Shown here one piece after another: positions 23,120 through 33,964 of a stretch of DNA of 64,000 bases; the first letter of the stretch is position 1, and every line of letters begins with the position of its first letter. The position numbers and the translations under genes were made by a program. Origin of the DNA: Magnolia sinica (taxonomy: Eukaryota > Streptophyta > Magnoliopsida > Magnoliales > Magnoliaceae); assembly GCF_029962835.1 (NCBI RefSeq), contig NC_080579.1, positions 82,849,959-82,913,958 on the forward strand. The letters are read 5' to 3'. Below the pieces are notes generated by a model that did no database searches, was not told the DNA's origin, and worked only from the letters and a program-made list of their open reading frames with translations.

Positions 23120-23315
23120 TTGGATGGCAAATAAACATCAACTGGGCCCTAAAAAGGTTTCAACGGTGGGCATCATTATCTTTATTGTTTCATGTAGTGT
23201 CATTTACTTGAGCTTTGGATGGGTCTCATGTTTCAGCTCATATGATAAAATGAGTTGACAAAACAGATGAATAGTATGGATATGACATATACATCATGAT
23301 GGCCCTTGCAGAGCT
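23120..23315 (+). repeat. GGGCCC-rich dispersed repeat, copy
   Basis: Shares the ordered phrases 'TTGGATGGCAAATAAACAT', 'TGGGCCCTA', 'CTTGAGCTTTGGAT', 'CAGCTCATATGATAAAATGAG' and 'ATACATCATGATGG' with copies near 28455-28700, 34296-34560 and 57470-57720, and with blocks inside the gypsy LTRs. The ends carry GGGCCC-type sequence. Non-coding; the type of element is not settled. Confidence 0.65.
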
Positions 23316-24380
23316 TTGTTCCGTAGAATCTCCTTAGCATGTAATCCGCGTCCTAGGAAATGTAAAAAAGATTAGCCAGCCAACTGCAAGTTGCTATCTC
23401 CTTTCCTAACAATTTCCAAGTTCTTCTGGAGAACATGTGCTAGTATTTTTCTAAATGAGTGGACGACTGTCAAGTTGATTGATTTGATGGTCACTAAAAA
23501 TTCTTAAAACTAGAGCTAATGACTTAAGAAACTGACGGACTAATAAAACAAACCGGCTGTCATGCCACGTGGATGAAGCTGTATTTCACAGTAATAGATT
23601 ATATAACTGAGTCAGCATCTTGCTGTAGAAAGTGGAAAATGTTGGCATAACTGGTGTAGATACGCGGAGAATGTTACTTTCTACAACGTGGCGAAACCAT
23701 GTACGTGCACGAGGTCCAACCTGTCCATCAAGCACTCCATGCCGCGCGTTTGGCCTTGATCTCAAAAACACGCCAATTCAACACTAAGGTGGGGTGGCCA
23801 ACCCATAGGAAATAGTATAAAATTATACCTACGTGTTCTGGCTCACCTGGGTTTTAAAATAGTGTGATTTTGGCTAATTCGTTCGTTCTAATGCGGCAGA
23901 TCAGATGAATCAATTGGATGGAATATAAACATCAAGGTGGGCCTTACACAAAACTAACAATGGACTGTTGTTCATCTTAAATATGAAGTGCCTACCTTAG
24001 TTTTGGATCATGGTGATTTTAAGATTTAAGGGTGAAGGTGAGGTAGGTTACTTGGATGAAGTGGATCGCACGCTTGGTTAGTGAAAGCGACTTTCGACTT
24101 ACCAATGAGGTAGGTAGCCGTCCCTAGAAAATACCTGAAGTTATTGCTTCCTCTCCAAATCCTTCCCAAAATAAGTTTTTTTTTTTTTTTTTCTGAAGGG
24201 AATGTTCGGGGCACGTGGGGTGTGTATGGCTTCCAACTTATCTAGAAGGGTTGCCCACCATGAAAGTTAATTGCCCCAAAATGCAAGATCGTGCGGCCAT
24301 TATACCATTCACAGTGCGAATGTGAGGTTTTTGATCAGTGAATGTTTTTTGTTTTCCATGGTGTGGCTTGCCGAAAGATT
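23316..24380. other. Unassigned sequence
   Basis: No recognisable gene. It includes a T15 tract at about 24177-24192 and short GGTGGGCC-type phrases near 23935 that may be further decayed copies of the dispersed repeat. Confidence 0.4.
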
Positions 24381-24748
24381 CAGGGCTTGTTTGGATTGCA
24401 AGTTACATCAATCATTATTGTAAAATTACAATGATTACAAATTACGATACTTTGAAACCAGTAAACTAACTCACAATTTTTATATTTGGATAGGAATGTA
24501 AAATCATAATGATAATGCTTTTACATTACTTCCATGTAAGCTTATAGATGAAAATACACTAATGTGCATGTTTGGATAGCGATTTCCACTTGCAATACTG
24601 TATAGAATTGTAATGATTACAAATTCTTTTAAAGATCTCCTATTATATATGTATTTGACTAGAATTATATATTCAAACCAATGTTGTAAAATCATAACCA
24701 TTGCACTTTTATAATACAAATTTAGTTCACGATCTAAATAAGCCCTTG
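24381..24748. mobile_element. hAT-like MITE
   Basis: The ends CAGGGCTTGTTTGGAT (left) and, reversed, CAAGGGCTTATTTAGAT (right) are imperfect terminal inverted repeats of the hAT type. Eight-base flanks GAAAGATT and GATAGGTT agree at six positions, which fits a decayed 8-bp TSD. The 368-bp interior is AT-rich and non-coding and repeats an ATTGTAATGATTACAAATT palindromic phrase. Confidence 0.6.
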
Positions 24749-25342
24749 GATAGGTTTAATATTTGAAGCATTAGACATCATAGTGAGGCTCACTTAATGT
24801 ACGGTTGGATGGAATAAAGAAGGTGAAGAAATCTGTAATAATTTTTACACTCATATGAATAACATTTCACATGCAGGTGAATCACTTACAGAATAAGCCA
24901 GGAGTGGCAACAGACCATGCAGGCCGGCCTCACAGGGCTTAGGCTAGCCGCAGAGAAGACCCAAGCTTGAAATGTAAGCCTACTGGCCCTGGCCTGAACC
25001 ACAGTCAGCCCAATCGAGCTCAACTCTTTATAGTCTACTACCTTGGGTCAGCCCCGTGCGTAATCAAATTTAAATGGTTTGTTAGGCTGGGCTTTTAGGT
25101 AATGAATCAGGAGTAGAATATGAGCCAAAATCTGTAGCCCATTTAGTATACAGGTTGGGTTCGGCGTGGCCGCCCCACCTAACCCTTTTTCACCCTTAGT
25201 CAACCCCTCATGTATGTTTGTGTTTTCAATCCTCATAGATAGTTGTACGGTTTACATCACTGGTTGGGTATTGGCTAAAATACTTAGCCTAGGGCTTGGG
25301 CTTGCCTTGACCTATCTTAAACCAAACCCCTCCCAACACCCC
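24749..25342. other. Unassigned sequence
   Basis: Low-complexity stretches rich in GGGCTTAGGC and AGCCCAATC phrases (about 24900-25320) resemble decayed hAT ends, but I could not pair them. No coding region. Confidence 0.4.
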
Positions 25343-25352
25343 CGAATCACCT

Positions 25353-26485
25353 TTTCTTCTTTTTTCTTTTTTTCTTTTTTTTCAAAAAAAAAAATATTTT
25401 TCATTCCTGAAGATGATAACCTTTACAGAGCACAGCACAAAGGAATTTTTGGGCCCCTTCCCTAACAAAAATAAGAGAGGGGACCTATCGTAAGAGGACG
25501 ACTGTCCGCCTATTAACAAAAGGCCAAAAAAGGGGAGAAAAACTAATTACAAGATCTGATCATTCCTAGCCCAACCCTGTCCAAGACGATCATACCACAG
25601 ACTTGAGCAGGAAGGGATCTCGGATTGAGGAGGATCGCAGATTGCTGGAGGGTGCTACCTTGACGAGTCATGGCATCCACAGGTCCGTTACCTTCTTTGA
25701 AAGTGTGAGTGAAAGGGAAGAGTCCCTAATGACGTAAACAATTAATTCTAGCAATCCACAGTTTCCATTTCCAAGGATAGTTTGACTGAAATGAGAGGCT
25801 ATCGATCACAAAGCGAGAATCTGACTCGACAATAATCCTATCCATGCGTTTCTCTAAACAGAGCACCATCCCATCATGAATGGCTCGAAGCTCCGCCAAA
25901 TTGTTGGAGCCCAACCCGTAGGCCATGTAGAAGGCAAATAAAAAGGCCCCAGTATCATTTCTGCAGATTCTGCCCCCACCTGAGAGATCAGGATTCCCTA
26001 ACGCTGAGCCATCAACGTTTAACTTAACCCAACCAGGGGTCGGCTGTCTCCATTTCACCAGGACCGAGGAGGGGCGCTTCAGAGGGATGGCCGACTGAAT
26101 AGGAATATGCCTTCGAGGCCAATCCAGATCGCCCATAAGCTCTACACTGATAATCAAGTTAGCCCACCATCTGACATGGGCTACCGATCCCCTGATATTC
26201 ATGGGGGAGTTGTCAAACACAACACCATTTCTTGAACGCCAGAGCACCTAAAGGATGAGGATTGGCAGGACGAACCTGACTGTTTTTGGAGCTGCTCCGG
26301 GAGCCGCGGCGTTTCTCCAATGTGCCAACGTACTGGCAACAGAGGATTGGACCAGGGGAGAGACACCACATAACATACTGAACGTCGACCAGAGGGCTAA
26401 AGCATGGCACCTAAAGAGAAAAAGATGCTCAATAGATTCCGATTGCAGTCTGGCATAATCATCTTCAAGGCAGCAGTGGCACCCT
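25353..26485 (-). mobile_element. 5'-truncated L1 LINE
   Basis: Minus-strand element with an A-rich 3' tail (the T-rich stretch at 25353-25395 on the plus strand), RNase H and part of the zinc-knuckle region. Flanks CGAATCACCT (25343-25352) and CGAGTCACCT (26486-26495) differ at one base and look like the TSD. That places the truncation inside the zinc-knuckle domain. About 1.13 kb long and incapable of movement. Confidence 0.8.
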
Positions 26486-26493
26486 CGAGTCAC
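25726..26493 (-). pseudogene. LINE RNase H and partial zinc knuckle
   Basis: The frame 26493-26248 shows CHCCLED, then ESIEHLFLFRCHALALW, the end of zf-RVT. A single in-frame TAG (26248-26250) stands where Trp is usual. After it the frame goes on through 'LWRSRNGVVFD', 'GWVKLNVDGSALGN', 'AELRAIHDGM' and 'IIVESDSRFV', the RNase H acidic motifs in order. The frame is otherwise open to 25726, so this copy is less decayed than the LINE at 1-3970. Confidence 0.88.
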
Positions 26494-26495
26494 CT

Positions 26496-26734
26496 CATCC
26501 GAACCAATTTAAATTTTGATTTGATAGCAACAGATGGTACATTTCATAGGGAGGTTGAATCATCATGTGAACCACAATCATACGAAAGATTATACAGTAT
26601 AAAGCTACTTGTGACTAGTTTACATTAAATGCACATACCTAGTTTAATGGCACTCTTGGATTTAAGATCATGTTTCAATGATTTAAAAAAAAAAAAAAAA
26701 GAGTGACTTGCTTTGGATGGAGGTGATACCACAA

Positions 26735-26796
<62 letters not shown>

Positions 26797-28212
26797 CTGA
26801 GCTAGGGCTATTTAAAAACACTTATCATTTCACTCTTTCCATAATGAGGCTAGCCCAGCACGGGCAGGCCCTGTAGGGCCAAGGCCAGGGGTAGGTGCTC
26901 TTTGCCCGATCAGGGCCATGGACGGACCCCGCCCATTACCACCCCTGTAGTAAGATAGTTTCTCTAAAAGTCGTCCCTGGAGATGGAAGGATTGTCCGTG
27001 GAATCCATTTTTTTTCCCTTAACTTTGGACATGCCAAAAATAAGGCTAATCCAGCCATCACGTGGCCCACCACTTAAAATTGGAGGTTTTTGGGCGGCTA
27101 TATCTTCTTCTTCTTCTTCTTCTTCTTCTTCTTCTTTTCTCTGGTGAATTCCATCACATAATATCTCTCACTTAATGCATAGGATGGATGGCACACACAC
27201 ACAAAAGTTTAAGCATCACGCAGGTTTAATAGGCCCTATTCTGCATAGATTTATAGCCCTTGTCGATGGATACATGTTTGTTTCTGCTTTTTGGTAATAT
27301 TGCACAGGGAAGTTATAATATTGCAATATCAATAGAAGATGGGGTTCTTTTATCAATCAGACCTGGTGTAATTATCAATTCGTTAGAAAGTCAGTTTGAA
27401 GAGGAGTCATGTTATTGCTGATAGATACATCCTTTCATTCAAGTTTTATTAATGTGTTATGTTATTTTTAGAACTCTACTATTGTATTATTAAAATTAGA
27501 AAAGAGAGGTGGGGAATGATGCGGCAGTTAAAATTGTTACCGTTCTTTGACGCTGACTTTGGGTGTAATTTGAGCCGTTGGTTGATAAGCGCACAAACTG
27601 GCAAAATCTCCTAAATACTCTTAACCTATGTTGGAAATCACTTAAATCTAAAAGTTCGCACTCCTTAAGACGTGCATGGGAAAAATTGTAATTTCCACTC
27701 CCCATATATATGGTAGAGATATAAATGAAGAGACAGTTTGAATAATAGGGAAGCAAGCTACTGCACATCACAGCTATAGACCGTGGCACATGTGCATAGG
27801 ATGTAAGTAGTACTTTTGATAGGTGAATCCTTGGTTGTGCTATGACCCATGAATCAGGCTGGTCAGCTCATTGTGGACCACTCAATGAATTGATTGGCCT
27901 GATTCTTTAACTAGGCTGAAACATGAGGGTTCACTTGGTCGATGGGTTGGAACTCAAACATGCGCACCCAATGGCAAGCAGGGGGCTGGGTTGGGTTAAC
28001 TGGCTCAACCCACTTTTGAAGTGGGTTTGTCTAGGTAAATGGGTACTGGGTTGGGCTTGGGCTTAGAATAGAAATGTCGTGCTTATATGTAAATGGATAA
28101 GGGTTCGAGTTGAACCCAACCAGATCAACCCTTATAGTTTAACAATTAGCCAGGTCAGATGATCTGACCTAACCCCATCCAAAATCCAGAAGATGTGTAG
28201 AGAAACATATTC
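26496..28212. other. Unassigned sequence with microsatellites
   Basis: Contains an A17 run (about 26683-26700), (AAT)n(AAAT)n at about 26733-26793 and (TTC)n at about 27102-27137. Low-complexity GGGTTGGG/CAACCC sequence lies near 27960-28130. No recognisable gene; the frame 27496-27789 has no family motif. Confidence 0.6.
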
Positions 28213-28224
28213 TATAACTCAGTA

Positions 28225-28387
28225 CCCAGATCCATAGCTCAAGTGGCAGACTGAGTGAAGATACCTCGTTTCAACACGGAGGTTGTGGTATCAATTCTCG
28301 AATGAGGGTGGCTAACAGTGAAGTGTGTACTGACAGTGGGGTGTGTACTAACAAGCTAACCAAATAAAAAATAAAAAAAAATTACTA
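28225..28387 (+). mobile_element. tRNA-derived SINE, copy 2
   Basis: Same family as 20545-20696 but on the plus strand. Box A TAGCTCAAGTGG is at 28235-28246 and is identical to the other copy. A box B-like GGTATCAATTC lies at about 28287-28297, and an A-rich tail runs to 28387. It is flanked by a perfect 12-bp duplication TATAACTCAGTA at 28213-28224 and 28388-28399. The two copies share the phrases 'GACTGAGTGAA', 'CTCGTTTCAACAC', 'GTGGCTAACAGTGAAGTGTG' and 'GTACTAACAAGCTAAC'. Confidence 0.92.
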
Positions 28388-28454
28388 TATAACTCAGTAG
28401 CTCAAGAGACCGTGGGGATAATGACATTTACTGTTGAAAGCTCATAGGAGCTAT

Positions 28455-28705
28455 ACAGTAATGTTTATTTGCCATCTAACATGTTGATTGGGTCACACAG
28501 ACATGGATGAAGGGAAAACATAAATATCAACTTGATTCAAAACTTCCGTGGCTCCAATAAGTTTTCAATCGTACTCATTCAATTCCCAGTACTATTTCTT
28601 GTGTTGTTGCCCACTTGAGCTTTGGATGTGCTTTAATTTTGGTATCATCTGGAAAAATGGATGGATGGTGGGGATAAAACACATACATCACAGTGGGTCC
28701 ACAGA
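28455..28705 (+). repeat. GGGCCC-type dispersed repeat, copy
   Basis: Ordered phrases shared with 23120-23315: 'TTTGCCATCTAACATG', 'GACATGGATGAAGGGAAAA', 'CACTTGAGCTTTGGATG', 'AAAACACATACATCACAGTG'. Non-coding. Confidence 0.65.
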
Positions 28706-29292
28706 GTTTACTAAGTATGGAATCGGCTTGGACAAATGATCAGTGCTCCCAGAGCACCATAACTAATAGTGCTCTTAGTTGCATCGATTCACTTGGTTGG
28801 GATGATTATGATTGCCTAACAGAAGTAATTCTTTAGAATTATAAGCAATCCATGATAATCCCTAACAAATGGATGGATCATATTGTTGATTGGACCTATT
28901 TTTGTGTAAATGATCTCGACCATCCATATTAAAATCCATTGATCATGCCTAATATTTGTTAGATCAGTAGGACGTTTTCTTGATAGCCCATGAAATATAA
29001 ATTGGACTTGTTGAACTGTCTAGATTAAAGGATTTGATTTAGTGCCCCAATGCAACTTATTCTCTTATTGCATGTACACGTCTATGCCTGTACGTCTGTA
29101 TCCGAACTAGGGATAAAATTCGAAATGAATGTTTTAAGGGAATTGAGATGCACTACCAAACTGAAAGATCCCAACCATCGATCATGGGTTCCTGATGAAT
29201 GGCCCCGAAACTCACACACGTGCCACCAGGTGCACATGTAGATGTGCGACTGAAAAACAACATTTGATCTCAGTCAGCACCTGCAGGGTCAA
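28706..29292. other. Unassigned sequence
   Basis: No gene or clear repeat boundaries. The frame 29050-29241 is not recognised. Confidence 0.4.
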
Positions 29293-29600
29293 GGCAGACC
29301 GTGTCCCAACTCCTCGTGTCAATCACATGGCATCTACATGGGGTACCATGTGGGCCACGCCAACACAAGCATGCACATTTTGAAAACCAGGTCTGGTCTC
29401 CGGTACAGATCACATGGCCTGTATGATACATATGGTAGCATTGGGGTCCACGTAACCACCGCACCGCACCATGGGAGACTAGGTCTCTGGTCAAGCACAT
29501 GATTCATAAATGAGGGTATCATTTATTGGAACCAACTTCACCATGGCAGACCAGGTCTGGTCTCTGAAGTTGAGTGGGCAGCATGCATTATATAATGGTT
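29293..29600 (+). repeat. Dispersed repeat pair, copy 1
   Basis: Direct repeat of 33965-34282. It begins GGCAGACCGTGTCC, carries a palindromic ACCAGGTCTGGTCT phrase, later GCACCATGGGAGACTAGGTC, and ends near GCAGACCAGGTCTGGTCTC plus about 40 bases. The pair is roughly 85% alike by eye. Probably a non-autonomous DNA element; no TSD could be assigned. Confidence 0.75.
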
Positions 29601-29865
29601 ATTAGTGTGCCGTCTACATAAATACCATGGCCCAGCAATGTGGACCATTTCTAACCACTGATTGCCCAACTAGCTAGGGGTGGCCAATCTGGACCCAACC
29701 TGTCAAACTCCCTTAACCCAACTCGAAAAGTCAACGTTTCAGTCTACCCATTTCCATATGAGTTGGTTCAAGTTGTGTTTTATCAACCTAAAATTAAATG
29801 GGTTGGGTCTGGGTTCGCTAGTACAGACCTAATATATTATGAATAAGGTTCCCTCGCCTCTTCCC

Positions 29866-30298
29866 TATGCACCATTCCATGGTGGGCCTCGGGATTAAAA
29901 ATCAAGTCAATCCATGACTTTTGTGGGCCACACCATGAACAAAAGTTGAGAGGGGTTATCCTCCTATTAAAACATTCATAATCGTTTTTTGAGCCCACTA
30001 AGATGTCATTCACAAATCCAGCCCATCCATTATGTGTGTTCCACTCGGATGAGGGGTGAGACCAAGTCTCAGATGCATCCAAATTTCAGGTGGGCCCCGC
30101 CATGTGCTTTTATATGTTTTAGGCATGTCTTCATATGATTTTAGATGGTATAGCCCACCTGAGTTCCGTGTACGGCTGATTTTTGGGATATCCTATAATT
30201 TAAAGGGGACCCATCAAATGCACTGTGTTGATTTTTGACATACATCATGGTAGGGCCCACATAGCTTGACCTCATGGGAAGTTCCCATGAACTCGACC
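29866..30298 (+). mobile_element. Foldback MITE family, copy A (left end lost)
   Basis: Runs from TGCACCATTCCATGGTGGGC through 'AAAATCAAGTCAATCCATGACTT' and 'TCCTATTAAAACATTCATAATC' to the terminal motif CTCATGGGAAGTTCCCATGA. Homologous to copy B in reverse (31438-31953) over about 430 bp. The right terminal repeat is followed by a second inverted terminal repeat (30330-30391). The left terminal repeat is missing. Confidence 0.75.
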
Positions 30299-30391
30299 GC
30301 ATGGAACCATTTCCATATATATATAATGAGGTTGACCTCATGGAAACTTTCCATGAGGTCAAGCTATGTAGGCCCCACCGTGATGTGTGTC
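30237..30391. repeat. 62-bp inverted repeat around a TA loop
   Basis: Arms 30237-30298 and 30330-30391 pair over about 62 bases with some mismatches, joined by 31 bases containing ATATATATA. Each arm is a terminal repeat of the same MITE family (motif GACCTCATGGRAAGTTYCCATG), so two element ends face each other here. Confidence 0.8.
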
Positions 30392-30439
30392 TAACATTTA
30401 CCCTGTTGAGGTCAAAATCTGGACCACCCTTCACTCAAT

Positions 30440-31100
30440 GCTGTGAACCTCAAACGGACCCTGGTCCTGCACAGAAAGGTGAGCAAAGGAGACCCTGACT
30501 TAAACAGGGGACCCTCCGATGCCTAAGTCAGGCTAGGAAATCTGGGTCTAAGTCGCGTAATGTAGAGAGAGGGTACGAACTATTGCATCCATGTTGCAAT
30601 GGGGTCCCCTGGTACTTATACCTGTGGGGTCTTAGTCACGTAATGTAGAGAGAGGATGCGAGATATTGCGTCCCTATTGCAATGGGGTCCCCTAGTACTT
30701 ATACATGTGGGTCAGGCGGATCGTGTCCATCAATCTCGGCATGATCTACTCAATCAAGCGGATATTGCAACCGTGGAGATATTCCACAATCTTTGGATCA
30801 TGTAACACATCGTGTCTTAATGGAGCATATCTCCAGGCGTGATCTTCGGCCACATCCACATTTGGGCTGGTTTCCCAACTCAATCCGCGACTGAACACTA
30901 GTAGTCGAGATTCATAGCCGAGTCATTGGAGTTGGAGTCTATTGAATGAAGACGAGGACAAGGACGAGAGCTCGACTTGGCCAACTTTCTTCTGATGAGG
31001 ATGAGGACGAGAGCTTGACTCGGCCAACCTTCTTTGGATGAGGATGAGGACAAGGACGAGAGCTCATCTTGGCCGGTCCAGTGACCCTGTTCAGATTTCA
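30440..31100 (+). repeat. LTR-like fragment with internal duplications
   Basis: Contains GACCCTCCGATGCCTAAGTCAGG, a phrase I associate with LTRs of Tat-type gypsy elements. An 83-bp tandem duplication follows (30546-30628 and 30629-30711). Three imperfect units rich in GATGAGGATGAGGACGAGAGC lie at about 30944-31085. No ends with TSD were found, so solo LTR versus LTR fragment is open. Confidence 0.45.
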
Positions 31101-31120
31101 CCATAACATACCCCATCAGT

Positions 31121-31374
31121 CAGATGTGCACCATTCCATGGTGAGCTACAAGCATAAAAATTAAGTCAATTTATGACTTGGGTGGGTCACGCCACATACA
31201 ACCGTTTAGAGGGGTTACCCTCCCATTAAAACATTTATAATCATATATTGGGTCACATCTTTCATGTACGGCTGATTTTTGGGATATCCCATTATCTAAA
31301 AGTTACCTATAAAATGCACGGTGTTGATGTTAGACACATCACAGTGGGGCCCACATAGCTCCACCTCATGGGAA

Positions 31375-31378
<4 letters not shown>
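31121..31378 (+). mobile_element. Foldback MITE family, copy C (internally deleted)
   Basis: Same orientation as copy A. It carries TGCACCATTCCATGGTG, 'AGAGGGGTTACCCTCC', 'TTTTTGGGATATCCCAT' and 'GGGGCCCACATAGCT', but lacks the central stretch of A. It stops at the CT/CA microsatellite. Together with the reversed copy B across the microsatellite it forms a larger imperfect palindrome. Confidence 0.7.
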
Positions 31379-31407
<29 letters not shown>

Positions 31408-31424
31408 ACACACACACACACAGA
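31378..31424. repeat. (CT)n(CA)n microsatellite
   Basis: About 25 bases of CT followed by a CA run, between MITE copies C and B. Confidence 0.9.
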
Positions 31425-31437
31425 AATGGTAGTATAA

Positions 31438-31953
31438 GGTCGACCTCATAGGAACTTCCCATGAGGTTTGAGCTATGTGGGCCCTACCATGATGCACGTC
31501 GAACATCAACCCCATGCATTTGATGGGTTCCTTTATATTATGGGATATCCCAAAAATCAGCCATATACGGAACTCAGGTGGGCCATACCATCTAAAATCA
31601 TATGAAGACATACCCAAAACATATAAAAGCACTTGGTGGGACCCAACTAAAATTTAGATGCGGTTGAAACTTGTTTTGACCCCTCATCCAAGTGGGACAC
31701 ACATAATGGATGGGCTGGATTTGTGAACCACATCTCGATGGGCCCAACAAATGATTATGAATGTTTTAATAGGAGGGTAACCCCTCTCAAGTTTTGTATG
31801 TTGTGTGGCCCACACAAGTCATGGATTGACTTGATTTTTAAGCCCGATGCCCACCATGGAACGATGCATCTGACTGATGGAGTAGATGTTTGACATTCAT
31901 CCCGGTGGGGCCCACACAGCTCGACCTCATGGGAAGTTGCCATGAGGTCGACC
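31438..31953 (-). mobile_element. Foldback MITE family, copy B (both ends present)
   Basis: About 516 bp with terminal inverted repeats of about 55 bp: GGTCGACCTCATAGGAACTT at the left and, reversed, GGTCGACCTCATGGCAACTT at the right. Each continues through GAGGTYNRGCTRTGTGGGCCC. Each terminal repeat is itself a small hairpin (CATGGGAAGTTCCCATG). It sits in AT-rich sequence next to a long TA run. Non-coding, superfamily unclear. Confidence 0.8.
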
Positions 31954-31970
31954 GCATAGAACCATTTTCC

Positions 31971-31974
<4 letters not shown>

Positions 31975-32037
<63 letters not shown>
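31975..32037. repeat. (TA)n microsatellite
   Basis: About 60 bases of TA directly left of the TIR element at 32038. Confidence 0.95.
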
Positions 32038-32868
32038 GGTTGAAAGTTGGGCGGGTTCAACCCGACCGACCCGTGACCGACCCAACATTAGGTTGGGCTT
32101 GGGCAAGATGTATCGAGTCCGGTCTTAGGCTTGGGCTATATAGACACCAACCCGATAAAACTTGGGTCGGGCTCGGGTTGAGGTCTTGGGTTGCCCAACC
32201 CAACCCGAACCCGATCAATATAGAAGTTACTTATAAATTATAATTAAGTGTGGATCGTCTGTGTTAAAGACATGGAAAATTCCGGTGTTGTCGGGTCTCA
32301 TTAGTCCACATCATTTCCGATGACTCAAGCTAACAAGATATGCTAGATTTCTCTCTCCCAAATAGATTGGGTGCTACACAACACGACTTTTAAATGAGTA
32401 GTTGTCCTATATTTTAGCTTATTTGTTTAGAAAAAATAAAGTTCTTTATAATAAATAACTACATATATAATTAATAAAATCATAGATATAAAAAGTAAGA
32501 CGTGTATTGAAATATAATAAACTAATGCAATCATGATATTATTAGCACGTATCACCAATCAACCCGCCCAACCCAACCAAACCCACTTGGGTTGGGCTTG
32601 GGTTGAGAATTCCCAACCCTAGGTTGGGTTGGGTTGGGTTGGGTTAGGGTTGAGGTATAGGAACCTTGGGTTGGGCTATGGCTGAGCACCAATCCAACCC
32701 AACCCTCCCAACCCGACCAAACCCACTTGGGTTGGGCTTGGGTTGAGAATTCCCAACCCTAGGTTGGGTTGGGTTGGGTTGGGTTGGGTTGGGTTAGGAT
32801 TGAGGTATAGGAACCTTGGGTTGGGCTAGGGCTGAGCACCAATCCAACCCAACCCGCCCAACTTTCAC

Positions 32869-32870
<2 letters not shown>
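32038..32870. mobile_element. TIR element inside a TA microsatellite
   Basis: Left end GGTTGAAAGTTGGGCGGGTT (32038-32057) and reversed right end GGGTGAAAGTTGGGCGGGTT (32851-32870) match at 19 of 20 bases. TA repeats flank both sides (31975-32037 and 32871-32899), so it inserted into a TA run or uses TA as target. The 833-bp interior has no coding frame. It contains two tandem copies of a 135-150-bp unit (32553-32687, 32688-32837) rich in GGTTG repeats. Confidence 0.75.
32553..32837. repeat. Tandem duplication, two units of 135 and 150 bp
   Basis: Both units run from CACCAATC through AACCCACTTGGGTTGGGCTT, AGAATTCCCAACCCTAGG and a GGTTG run to GGGCTAKGGCTGAG. The second is longer because it has more GGGTT units. 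Confidence 0.85.
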
Positions 32871-32899
<29 letters not shown>

Positions 32900-32901
<2 letters not shown>

Positions 32902-33964
32902 CTCTTTTAATTTAACGGACAAAGTAGGTTGAGCTTGTGTTGACCTATTTATTGATGGATTAGGTGAGAGTTAAGGTTTTTAATCCATTTAATATATAGG
33001 TCGGATTTAAATTGAGCCGATCCTTGCCACCGCATGAATCCAACCTGATTGGATCCATTGCCACACCCGTAGCCAACACAAAATATTCTTTGGATTGGTC
33101 ACATGTATAAGTTGGAGCCGAGTGGGGCGACCGTGATGTGGGAGTGCCATCTAACCCCAATGTTAGGCTTGGATGCCAAAATCCATCCTGATCTATAAAT
33201 CACGTGGTCCACACCAAAGGAAACAACGGGAGACTTGACTAGGGGACACACTATAAAAACTTTTAAATGAAATGAATGTGGGGTCCACATTGTTGTGCAT
33301 ATGTCATCCAACCCATTCATCATGTGTGATGCATAGAGATGAAGTGACACACCATAATGCATGCAATTTCAAAATTAAGTTGGGCAGCAACAAGTGAATA
33401 TAGATAGCTTATAGGTGTACTGGTACGTTGCTCCCTTCCATCGGTCCTTAAGCATTTGATGGAGGTGACCCCCGAGATTCACAGTTCAGATTCCACATAC
33501 ACGTAACGGATGGGCCCCACACAGCTCAAATAGGACGCATGTGATCATTACAACGGTGGGATTATAGGATCTTGGGGCCTGCTTAAAGCCCATGTCCTGA
33601 TGATCAAAACGGTTGAGATGATGAGCCCCACTGTGGATTGGGCATGCCACCGAAATATCCTTGGCAGGGAGATCCCAACCTTTGAACTTATAGGTTTTGG
33701 CCAGTGACCAGGGACCATAATTTCTCTTGACCGTTTATTTGTAGAACACCAATCACAGGGTCAAGATTTTCCAATCAAAGAGAATTTCAGGGGATCTTCC
33801 ATCCATGTGGGGCTGATTTGAACAGTGGGTTAGATCACCGAACCATAGGTCCCACATATATGGAATCGGGAGCCTAAGCAAACACGGCCGGCCTTGTGCT
33901 GGACACCAAAATCTCGCCATGGACAGCATGGGTGAGAAGTCATGCAAGACATGGTCATGGTCAT
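32900..33964. other. Unassigned sequence
   Basis: Short GGGCCCAC-rich phrases and an end-like CATTGCCACACCCGTAGCC near 33057-33075 that resembles a hAT end, with no partner found. Frames at 33099-33362 and 33753-33947 are not recognised. Confidence 0.4.

Noticed and set aside
28235..28297. A tRNA gene at the SINE box A/box B
   Set aside because: No cloverleaf or full tRNA length; A tail and TSD show it is a SINE.
29671..29835. hAT element starting TAGGGGTGGCCAATC
   Set aside because: The left end looks right, but no matching inverted end or 8-bp duplication could be found.
32600..32820. Interstitial telomere repeat (GGGTT/GGTTG runs)
   Set aside because: The plant telomere unit is TTTAGGG; these runs are GGTTG/GGGTT and belong to the TIR element interior.
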